A stretch of 35,234 nucleotides of DNA, from contig VAXP01000137.1 of assembly GCA_005884125.1 (NCBI GenBank), positions 1 through 35,234 of the forward strand, read 5' to 3'. The position numbers and the translations under genes were made by a program. The stretch is from Actinomycetota bacterium. Its GTDB lineage: Bacteria > Actinomycetota > Acidimicrobiia > Acidimicrobiales > AC-35. How positions within the stretch are numbered: position 1 is the first letter of the stretch; each line of letters opens with the position of its first letter. The notes under the pieces were generated by a model that made no database searches, was not told the origin of the DNA, and was given only the letters and a program-made list of their open reading frames with translations. This document shows positions 25,539 through 32,244 of this stretch, one piece after another.

Positions 25539-25560
25539 GCTGCATGCGTTAGCGTGCAGC
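25539..25560. promoter_or_regulatory. Inverted repeat over the transporter promoter, candidate Zur operator
   Basis: GCTGCATGC (25539-25547), spacer GTTA, GCGTGCAGC (25552-25560): arms match at eight of nine positions. It covers the -10 of the transporter operon and ends one base before ATG 25562. It does not resemble the AT-rich Zur boxes of Streptomyces or Mycobacterium, so the assignment rests on position and symmetry only. Confidence 0.45.
25550..25555 (+). promoter_or_regulatory. Candidate -10 element of a leaderless zinc transporter promoter
   Basis: TAGCGT, then six bases, then ATG 25562, with no Shine-Dalgarno. It lies inside the inverted repeat, so a bound repressor would block RNA polymerase directly. 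Confidence 0.5.
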
Positions 25561-25561
25561 C

Positions 25562-26611
25562 ATGGGCACAGGCAAGGTCGGGACGGGGGCCGCCGCGGTC
25601 GCGGCCCTGGCCCTGGCCGTGGGGGCCTGCGCCCCGTCGGGCCGGGCATCGGGCGCAGGGGGACGGGGGCCCGGGCTCACCGTGGCCGCCACCGTGGCTC
25701 CCGTCGTCGACATCGTGCGCCAGGTGGTGGGTGACCGCGTCCGGCTGGTCGGGCTCATCCCCGAAGGGGTGGACAGCCACACCTTCGAGCCCTCGCCCGA
25801 GACGGTGAAGGCCCTGGCCCACAGCGACGTGCTGTTCATGGACGGCCTGCACCTGGAAGGCTCGACGCTGCAGCAGGCCAGGGCCAACATGCCCACGCCC
25901 GTGGCCACGCCCCCGTCCACCGCGACCACCCTGGAACGCTCGGCCAAGGGCTCCGAGATCATCCAGATGGGCGACCTCACCGTCAGGCCGGCCGAGTACG
26001 CCTACGACTTCACCTTTCCCAGGGCCAAGGGCGACCCCAACCCCCACGTGTGGATGGACCCCCTCTACGCCAAGAGCTGGTCGGAGATCGTGCGCGACGC
26101 CATGTCCCGGCGCGACCCGGCCAACGCGCCCTACTACCGCGACAACCAGGCCCGCTTCGCCGCCGTGCTCGACCGGCTGGACGGGGCCATCGCCGAGTCC
26201 ATCAACTCCATACCCCAGGAGCAGAAGAAGCTGCTGACCTACCACGACAGCTTCGCCTACTTCTCCCGCCGCTACGGGATCCCCGTGATCGGGGCGGTGC
26301 AGCCCACCGACTTCTCCGAGCCCAGCCCCAGGGAGATCCAGGACCTCATCGCCCAGGTCCGGGTCAACCACGTGCGGGCCATCTTCGGCTCCGAGGTCTT
26401 CCCCTCCACCGTGCTCAACCAGGTGGCCCAGGCGGCCGGGGCCCGGTACGTCGACAAGCTGCGCGACGACGAGCTGCCCGCCTCACCCGGCGCGCCCGGC
26501 CACACCTACGTCGGGCTCATGGTGTCCGACGTGCAGATCATGACCAGGGCGCTGGGGGGCGACCCCTCGCCCCTCGACCCGGTCCCCACCGCGAGCACGT
26601 GGCGCCCGTGA
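25562..26611 (+). CDS. Zinc-type ABC transporter substrate-binding lipoprotein (ZnuA-like)
   Basis: A 349-residue lipoprotein of the cluster A-I metal-binding family. The signal ends in AVGAC with lipidated C23. Metal ligands can be placed: H73 in GVDSHTFEPSPE, H162 in PNPHVWMDP, H228 in TYHDSFAYFSRRYGIPV, and a late acidic residue in YVDKLRDDEL. A His at the third position is the zinc (ZnuA) pattern, where manganese proteins usually have Glu. There is no long His-rich loop; a His-rich segment is instead on the ATPase. The gene leads the operon, and its GTGA overlap couples it to the ATPase. Confidence 0.92.
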   Translation: MGTGKVGTGAAAVAALALAVGACAPSGRASGAGGRGPGLTVAATVAPVVDIVRQVVGDRVRLVGLIPEGVDSHTFEPSPETVKALAHSDVLFMDGLHLEGSTLQQARANMPTPVATPPSTATTLERSAKGSEIIQMGDLTVRPAEYAYDFTFPRAKGDPNPHVWMDPLYAKSWSEIVRDAMSRRDPANAPYYRDNQARFAAVLDRLDGAIAESINSIPQEQKKLLTYHDSFAYFSRRYGIPVIGAVQPTDFSEPSPREIQDLIAQVRVNHVRAIFGSEVFPSTVLNQVAQAAGARYVDKLRDDELPASPGAPGHTYVGLMVSDVQIMTRALGGDPSPLDPVPTASTWRP

Positions 26612-27471
26612 CCGGCACGGCCAGCCCGCCCCTGGTCGAGTTCGCCCAGGCCGCCTTCGCCTACGGAGGGGGCGGCGTGGCCGTGGAGGCCGACCTCCGC
26701 ATCGCCCCCGGCGCCCTGGTGGGCCTGGTCGGCCCCAGCGGTGCGGGCAAGACCACGCTCCTCAGGGCCCTCCTGGGCCAGGTCCGTCCCGTGCGGGGCC
26801 AGGTGCTGGTGGGGGGCTCCCCGGTCGGGCGCCGGCCCCCCCGCCGGGTCGGCTACGTGCCCCAGCTGGAGACCATCGACTGGCACTTCCCCATCACCGT
26901 GGCCGAGGCCGTGCTCCTGGGCCGGGTGAGCGAGTCGGGCCCCCTCCCCTGGCCCCGCCGGCGCGACCGGGCGGAGATGGAGGCGCTCCTCGAGCGCCTG
27001 GACATAGCCGAGATGGCCCACCGCCACATCCGCACCCTCTCAGGGGGCCAACAGCAGCGCGTCTTCCTGGCTCGCGCCCTCATCCGCCGCCCCGACCTGC
27101 TGCTGCTGGACGAGCCCACCTCGGGCGTGGACGTGCGCACCCGCCACGAGATCCTCGACCTCCTGTCCGAGCTCAACCTCGACGGCGTCGGCATCGTGCT
27201 CACCACCCACGACCTCAACGCGGTGGCCGCCCTGCTCCCCGAGCTGGTGTGCCTCAACGGCAGGGTCGTGGCCCAGGGCCGGCCCGACCAGGTCCTGCAC
27301 CCGGACGTGCTGCGGGCCACGTTCGGCTCCGAGATGGTCGTGATCGAGCACGACGGTCTGCGCCTGGCCACCGACGCGCCCTCCCACGGTCCCAACCACC
27401 CCCACCACGGCCACCTGCACCACGGTCCCGACCACGACGGCGCCGCCGCGGCGGTGAGGGGCGCCCGGTGA
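26608..27471 (+). CDS. Zinc-type ABC transporter ATPase with His-rich C-terminal tail (ZnuC-like)
   Basis: A 287-residue ATPase. Walker A GPSGAGKTT is at 42-50, Q-loop in YVPQLETIDWHFP, signature LSGGQQQR at 144-151, Walker B LLLLDEPTSGVD, and switch His in LTTHDL. The body is typical of metal ABC importers (DWHFPITVAEAVLLGR). From residue 260 a tail carries eight His in seventeen residues (H260 to H276), a likely zinc or nickel chelating segment. GTG 26608 overlaps the binding-protein stop; GTG 26599 is an alternative. The end overlaps the permease start by GTGA. Confidence 0.93.
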   Translation: MTGTASPPLVEFAQAAFAYGGGGVAVEADLRIAPGALVGLVGPSGAGKTTLLRALLGQVRPVRGQVLVGGSPVGRRPPRRVGYVPQLETIDWHFPITVAEAVLLGRVSESGPLPWPRRRDRAEMEALLERLDIAEMAHRHIRTLSGGQQQRVFLARALIRRPDLLLLDEPTSGVDVRTRHEILDLLSELNLDGVGIVLTTHDLNAVAALLPELVCLNGRVVAQGRPDQVLHPDVLRATFGSEMVVIEHDGLRLATDAPSHGPNHPHHGHLHHGPDHDGAAAAVRGAR

Positions 27472-27534
27472 TCCACTGGCTGCAGGAGCCGTGGACCTTC
27501 GCCTTCTTCCGCCACGGCATGGTGGCCGCCACGC
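27468..27534 (+). pseudogene. Detached N-terminal fragment of the zinc ABC permease
   Basis: GTG 27468 overlaps the ATPase stop (GTGA) and starts VIHWLQEPWTFAFFRHGMVAAT, the expected N-terminus of a ZnuB-type permease. After the C at 27534 the frame changes: the next family sequence, IYVVLRRMSYIGHG, is read one frame over from 27535. Family members have about ten residues (LVG-L-G-LG type) between these parts. A deletion of exactly 29 bases would account for both the gap and the frame change. Confidence 0.75.
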
Positions 27535-27555
27535 ATCTACGTCGTCCTCCGCCGG

Positions 27556-28353
27556 ATGAGCTACATCGGTCACGGGCTGTCGCACGCCATCCTGGGCGGC
27601 GCCGTGGTCGGCTACGTCACCCACTACAGCTTCTACGTGACCGGGGGCATCTGGGGCGGCATCTCCGCCCTCCTCATCACCGGGGTCTCCCGCACCAGGA
27701 AGATCGGGGCCGACGCCGCCATCGGCATAGTCACGACGGCCAGCTACGCGGTGGGCATCGCCCTCATCAGCCGGGGCCACCACTTCACCCGCAACTTCGA
27801 GGCCGCCTTCTTCGGCAACATCCTGGGCGTCACGTCCACCGACCTGTGGGTGCTGGCGGCGGTGGCCGGGGCCGTCGCCCTGGCCGTGTTCTTCCTCTAC
27901 AAGCAGCTGCTCTTCGTCACCTTCGACCCCGACGTGGCCTCGAGCTTCGGCGTGCGCACCGGCGTGGTGGACATCGTGTTCTCGCTGCTGCTGGCCGCGG
28001 CCATCATCGCCACCATGCGCATCCTGGGCGTGACCCTCATCGCCGCGGCGGTGGTCACGCCCGCGGTCGTGGCCCGCCTGGCCAGCGACTCCTTCGCCCG
28101 CATGCTCGCCCTGGCGGTCGTGGTCGGCGCCCTGTGCGGGTTCGGCGGGATGTACGTGAGCTACTACGGCGACATCGCCTCGGGCGCCACCATCACCCTG
28201 TTCGGCGCGGCCCTGTTCGCCGTGGTCTACCTGGCCGGCCTGGCCCGCGGCGCCCTCCAGCGCCGGTCGCTCGGGCCCGGGTCAGCCGACCCCGACCTGC
28301 CCGCGGGCTTCGCGGCCCGGGCCCGCACCCTCCAGGACCTCGACATCCACTGA
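27556..28353 (+). CDS. Zinc-type ABC transporter permease (ZnuB-like), N-terminus detached by a frame disruption
   Basis: A 265-residue frame from ATG 27556 with most of an ABC-3 family permease: MSYIGHGLSHAILGGAVVGYV, EAAFFGNILGVT, and ILGVTLIAAAVVTPAVVARLASDSF (the coupling helix region), in about seven helices. In intact relatives the protein starts some 40 residues earlier; that start is present at 27468 but out of frame. In this form the first membrane helix is missing or broken, so import of zinc would probably fail unless the sequence is in error. The gene is convergent with the next operon, five bases apart. Confidence 0.85.
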   Translation: MSYIGHGLSHAILGGAVVGYVTHYSFYVTGGIWGGISALLITGVSRTRKIGADAAIGIVTTASYAVGIALISRGHHFTRNFEAAFFGNILGVTSTDLWVLAAVAGAVALAVFFLYKQLLFVTFDPDVASSFGVRTGVVDIVFSLLLAAAIIATMRILGVTLIAAAVVTPAVVARLASDSFARMLALAVVVGALCGFGGMYVSYYGDIASGATITLFGAALFAVVYLAGLARGALQRRSLGPGSADPDLPAGFAARARTLQDLDIH

Positions 28354-28358
28354 GGCGC

Positions 28359-29501
28359 TCAGCGCCGGGCCATCCGGGACCACCTGGCCTCCAGCGCCGG
28401 TTGGTGCCGGGACAGGCCCCGCTCCACCACCGCCGTCACCGCCGCCAGCCCCAGCCCCAGGCCCAGCGAGGTGGCGATGGCCGTGCGGGCCAGGGTGGCC
28501 GAGAAGCTCACCGGGACCTGGGAGTGGACGAGGGCGGCCGCGTCGGAGGCGCCGCCCAGGATGGCGATCACCAGACCGGCGATGCCCGCCGTCACCAGCC
28601 CACCCTCCTGCCACCTCTGCAGCGGTCCGATGGCCACGGCGGCCGCCACCCAGGCGAACACCGAGATGCTGTCGCTGCCCAAGAGCACCCTCAGGGCTTC
28701 CCTCCAGGCCGGGTCCCGGGTGGCCAGGGCCAGCCCCACCGTGTGGGCCACGTCCAGGGCCACCATCACCCCCAGGCAGCCGGCCAGGAGCGGACCCCCC
28801 CACCTGGTGGCGGCCACGGCCAGGGGCACCAGCAACAGGGCCGCGGCCAGGGCCAGCCACAGCCCGACACTGGGAGGGGGCACCCACGTGATGCGCCCGG
28901 TGACCGCCACCGCCGCGCCGTTCCCGGCCTCGAGGAGGGGCAGCGTCCACCCCGACACCACCTGCAGCGTGCCGGGATGGAGGCGGACGCCGTCGGGCTG
29001 GCCCCCCTCCCACCGCGTCCGCCGGTCCCGCCAGCGCACCGAGTGCCCGCTGGACACGCGCTGCCACTCGGGCGCGGCCCTGGCGTCGGCCACCGCAGGC
29101 AGGGTCGTCGACGTGACCCCGGGGGGCAGGGGCCGGTTCTGGTACAGGGCGGGGGCGCGGCGGTTCTCGAACACGCCGGCCGGCCCCACCCGCAGGTACT
29201 CCTCGTTCTCGTAGCCCACGACAACCACCTCGACCGGACCACGGTTGGTCAGCTCCACCCGCCGGCCCAGGTCGAGGAGGCGGATCGCGAGGCCGGGAAG
29301 GCGCGGGGAGACCCCCAGGACCTCGCTGCGGTAGTTGGTGGGGGCCACACCGGTGACGGTGTGGGCCGCAGCGGGAGAGGCCGATCCCACCAGGGCCAGG
29401 CCCCAGAGCCCGGTGGCCGCGACCAGACAGGCGCCCCGCCCGAGCAGGGGGCGGGCGGAGGGCCGCGGGGCGCGCCGAACACGGCCCCGGCCCGCCCTCA
29501 T
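28359..29501 (-). CDS. Exported polytopic protein with mature N-terminal histidine, function unknown
   Basis: A 380-residue protein I do not recognise by function. An Arg-rich leader and a hydrophobic signal (LVAATGLWGLALVGSASPAAA) end at A46, so the mature chain would begin HTVTGVAP. An extracytoplasmic domain of about 190 residues has RLLDLGRRVELTNRG, VVVVGYENEEYLRVGPAGVFENRRAPALYQNR and a WRDRRTRWEG segment. Five membrane helices follow from about 215. It is the last gene of a minus-strand operon; ATG 29501 overlaps the previous stop. Exported chains starting with His occur in copper proteins such as CopC, which makes a metal or redox role conceivable but unproved. Confidence 0.75.
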   Translation of the reverse strand: MRAGRGRVRRAPRPSARPLLGRGACLVAATGLWGLALVGSASPAAAHTVTGVAPTNYRSEVLGVSPRLPGLAIRLLDLGRRVELTNRGPVEVVVVGYENEEYLRVGPAGVFENRRAPALYQNRPLPPGVTSTTLPAVADARAAPEWQRVSSGHSVRWRDRRTRWEGGQPDGVRLHPGTLQVVSGWTLPLLEAGNGAAVAVTGRITWVPPPSVGLWLALAAALLLVPLAVAATRWGGPLLAGCLGVMVALDVAHTVGLALATRDPAWREALRVLLGSDSISVFAWVAAAVAIGPLQRWQEGGLVTAGIAGLVIAILGGASDAAALVHSQVPVSFSATLARTAIATSLGLGLGLAAVTAVVERGLSRHQPALEARWSRMARR

Positions 29502-30292
29502 CGGCGTCCGGGTGGCCGCCCGGGAGGTCTGCCGCGCCCGGGCCCGCGCACGAAGCGGAGGACGGCCGGGAGACCGACGAGCATCAGGGCCAGGAGGGCG
29601 ACGCCCACCACGGCCAGGACGGTGGTGCTGCCGCCCCCCTTCTTGGTCGTCTGGGTGGCGGCCGAGGGCCGGGCCGTGCCCATGTAATAGCCGGGCTGGC
29701 GGAACACGGCGCCCATGGCGCTCTGGCCCCCGACGGCCTGGGAGTCCAGCAGCTGCCACGACGTCCCGTCGGGCGAGAAGGCGATGCCGTGTCCGGGCAG
29801 GGGGACGACCAGGAACACGTTGCCCGGGCTGGCCACGGAGTCCAGGGCCTGACCGGAGGGTTTGTAGGTGAACTCGGTGCGGTAGGCGTTGCCGTCCGGG
29901 CGCAGGCCCAGGGCCGGGGCGAGGGGGCCGAGGGTGGCCGGGTCCAGGGGGGTGATGACGACATGGACGGCGGTGTCGGCCCCGTGAGGGGGGACGGCCC
30001 CGGCCGGGAGGTTGAGGACGAGCTGGGCCTCGGCGCTGGAGACGCCCACGGGCGAGGTCTTGGTCGACGCCAGAGGCAGGTCGTAGGTCATGGGGCCCGG
30101 CTTCTGGTTGCCCGCGGCGAACTGGGGCGGCGGGTTGATCCACTGGTAGGCGGGAGGAGGCCCGATGGTGTCGAACAGGGGCCGCACCCTGTGGCCGCTG
30201 ACGACGCCGGTGAGGGCGGCCACCAGGACGTAGAGCACCACCAGCGCCACACCGGCGCGCCGGGCGAGAGAAGGAGCGCTCCCCGCCCTCAC
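29498..30292 (-). CDS. Exported bitopic protein, function unknown
   Basis: A 264-residue protein from GTG 30292, which overlaps the binding-protein stop by four bases. One helix near 13-32 (AGVALVVLYVLVAALTGVV) is followed by an extracytoplasmic domain of about 180 residues with FDTIGPPPAYQWINPPP, SSAEAQLVLNLPAGAVPPHG, VVITPLDPATLGPL and a YRTEFTYKPSGQ stretch that looks all-beta. A second helix near 219-240 and an Arg/Pro-rich end follow. No family is recognised. It is coupled on both sides, so it should act with the polytopic protein and the binding lipoprotein. Confidence 0.75.
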   Translation of the reverse strand: MRAGSAPSLARRAGVALVVLYVLVAALTGVVSGHRVRPLFDTIGPPPAYQWINPPPQFAAGNQKPGPMTYDLPLASTKTSPVGVSSAEAQLVLNLPAGAVPPHGADTAVHVVITPLDPATLGPLAPALGLRPDGNAYRTEFTYKPSGQALDSVASPGNVFLVVPLPGHGIAFSPDGTSWQLLDSQAVGGQSAMGAVFRQPGYYMGTARPSAATQTTKKGGGSTTVLAVVGVALLALMLVGLPAVLRFVRGPGRGRPPGRPPGRR

Positions 30293-31542
30293 GACAGCGG
30301 CAGCACGGCGATGGGGTGGGTGGCGAAGGCGGGGGGCCACACCACCGCTCGCTGGCCCGGCGCCACCCACTCCCAGATCACGCTGGCCGCGCTGCGGTTC
30401 TCCCCCGCCTGGGGATCGCCCGGCGGGGCCAGGTCCATGCCCCCGCCGTTGGCGAGCGTCCCCACCGGCAGCTTCACGCCCAGGGCGGCCCGGGCCACGG
30501 CGTCGGGTTCGGTGGATCCCGCCGCCGGCAGCACGTGGGCCAGGAGGGCGTAGGCGTTGGAGAAGCCCGACAGGGCGGGCGCGCTCATGGCCTGGTGGTA
30601 GCGGGCCCGGTAGCGGGCCTGGGCCCAGGCCAGGGTGGCGCGTCCCTCGGGGGACAGGGCGTCAACCCGCACGGCGGCGGCGTCGGGCTTGTCCGAGGCG
30701 AACAGCCCCACCGCGTTGGCGCCCAGCGTCTCCCCGAAGGCGGGCATGCAGTAGCTCGAGCTCGTGCCGATGCCCGTCACCAGGGGGACGTGGGCCGCGA
30801 CCAGGGACCGGCGCATGGCCACCCCGTCGTCCAGGTAGGCGGCCACGAACAGCACGTCGGGACGAGAGGCGGCGATGCGGGTGGCCAGGGGGGCGAAGTC
30901 ACCGGCGTGGGCGTCATAGGGGAAGCTCCCGGCCACGGCCTGGCCGCCGGCCCTCAGCTCGACCAGCGCGCCCGACCCCACGGCCCGGCCGTAGACGTCG
31001 TCCATGTAGGCCACCGCGTAGCGCAGCTGGCGCCTGACGGGGAGGCGGGGAGCGACCTGGTCGCGCACGAAGGCGATGGCCGCCCGCCCCAGGTTGGCGC
31101 CCATGGGTGCCATGCGGAAGAAGCGGCTCCCTCCGGCCACGGCCGCGTCGGTCTCCCCCACCGCCCCCGTCTCCCAGAACACCAGACCCTGGTCGGTGGC
31201 CTCGCGGGCCACCTCGGCCGACACCACGCTGCCGTGGCTCCCGAGCACGACGGACACGTGGCGCCGGCGCAGCGCAGCCAGGGCTGACGGCACGGCCTCG
31301 GGCCGGGGCGCGTCAGCGGCAACGAGCTCGACGCCCTGGCCCTTCACGCCGCCGTGACCGTTGACCCAGTCCACCGCCAGCCGGGCGCCCCGCTCCTCCT
31401 CCGTGCCTCCCGTCCCCTGGCTCCCCGACAGCGGGTACAGGGCACCCACCACGGCGGGGGGGCGGCGACGGGCCGGACCGCAGCCGGCGGCGAGCAGGGC
31501 CAGGGCGGCCAGGAGCAGGAGCGTTCTCCGCAGGGCGGTCAT
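30289..31542 (-). CDS. Type-1 periplasmic binding lipoprotein (branched-chain amino acid/amide type), orphan
   Basis: A 417-residue lipoprotein: signal TLLLLAALALLAAGC with C21, then the fold of the Leu/Ile/Val-binding family: VVGALYPLSGSQGTGG, RGARLAVDWVNGHGGVKGQ, VSVVLGSHGSVVSAEVA, YAVAYMDDVYGRAVG, SRPDVLFVAAYLDDGVAM. Such proteins normally feed an ABC importer, but no matching permease or ATPase is in the operon. The two genes downstream encode exported membrane proteins instead, so it may act as a sensor domain or receptor for them. It starts at ATG 31542, ten bases after the small lipoprotein gene. Confidence 0.85.
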   Translation of the reverse strand: MTALRRTLLLLAALALLAAGCGPARRRPPAVVGALYPLSGSQGTGGTEEERGARLAVDWVNGHGGVKGQGVELVAADAPRPEAVPSALAALRRRHVSVVLGSHGSVVSAEVAREATDQGLVFWETGAVGETDAAVAGGSRFFRMAPMGANLGRAAIAFVRDQVAPRLPVRRQLRYAVAYMDDVYGRAVGSGALVELRAGGQAVAGSFPYDAHAGDFAPLATRIAASRPDVLFVAAYLDDGVAMRRSLVAAHVPLVTGIGTSSSYCMPAFGETLGANAVGLFASDKPDAAAVRVDALSPEGRATLAWAQARYRARYHQAMSAPALSGFSNAYALLAHVLPAAGSTEPDAVARAALGVKLPVGTLANGGGMDLAPPGDPQAGENRSAASVIWEWVAPGQRAVVWPPAFATHPIAVLPLS

Positions 31543-31552
31543 CTCGCAGTTC

Positions 31553-32137
31553 CTACCTCACTTGGAACAGGACGTCAGCCACCACCCGGTTGCGGAAGGG
31601 GAGGTGGTCGATGGCCACCCACTCCGCAGACATGGCGTGAATCCCCGACTTGAGGCCGTGGAGATCCTGGGTGGTGCCGAAGGCCATCGAGACCAGGGCG
31701 CCGTCGACGGACACGTGGATGTGGCCCTGGTCCCCCCGCAGGGCGCCGCTGACCTTGGTGGCGGGAACGACGGTGCCGCCGACCACGGCGAAGCGGATGG
31801 TGAGGTCGGCCCCGGTGACCTGGTTGGGCGTGGGCTCCAGGATCTGGAGCCGGGCCGAGGTCGCGGGCCGGGCCGGGGCCGACTTGCCGCCGCAGGCCGT
31901 GGTGGCGAGCGCCCCGGACACGATCACGGCCGGGATCACCAGCCGAACCAGCACGCCTCTCGCCGTTGTCCGCATGGTCCTCCTCCAGGGCCGCATGACG
32001 GCCACCCCGGCGATGAGGCCTATCACCACCGTGGTCAGCTTCTCGGGCGCGGTGCACACGCCGGTGTGGGCGTAGGCCGGGGCCGGGACGACGAGCGTCG
32101 CCGCGCCGAGGGCGGCTGCCCGCCTCAGGAGGCTCAC
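31553..32137 (-). CDS. Small exported protein joined to a copper-protein-like lipoprotein domain
   Basis: From GTG 32137, with GGAGGAG nine bases upstream, the frame codes for 194 residues. A signal peptide ending APAYA would leave a mature HTGVCTAPEKL, then a helix (LTTVVIGLIAGVAVM). In the same frame ATG 31975, itself preceded by a strong GGAGGAGG, starts a standard lipoprotein (VLVRLVIPAVIVSGALATTAC, C28 of that form) of 140 residues. Its globular part has GHIHVSVDGALV and LKSGIHAMSAEWVAIDHLPF, a pattern of small Ig-like exported domains (DUF4399/CopC-like; uncertain). It may be one fused protein or two genes lacking a stop between them. It leads the operon running to 28359. Confidence 0.65.
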   Translation of the reverse strand: MSLLRRAAALGAATLVVPAPAYAHTGVCTAPEKLTTVVIGLIAGVAVMRPWRRTMRTTARGVLVRLVIPAVIVSGALATTACGGKSAPARPATSARLQILEPTPNQVTGADLTIRFAVVGGTVVPATKVSGALRGDQGHIHVSVDGALVSMAFGTTQDLHGLKSGIHAMSAEWVAIDHLPFRNRVVADVLFQVR

Positions 32138-32232
32138 AGGGCCGCGCTCCTCCGCCGCTGAGTGCTCGGTGCCGCCATGTCTCCCCATTCTCCTCGCCCC
32201 GCACCATCAGAGACGCGCGGCCCGCCCGCCAG

Positions 32233-32238
32233 CAGAAT
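32233..32238 (+). promoter_or_regulatory. Possible -10 element of a leaderless YibE/F promoter
   Basis: CAGAAT, then six bases, then ATG 32245, without a Shine-Dalgarno. It matches TATAAT at four of six positions and has the same spacing as the TAnnnT sites elsewhere in the window. It lacks the conserved first T, so it is weaker support. Confidence 0.35.
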
Positions 32239-32244
32239 GCCCGT

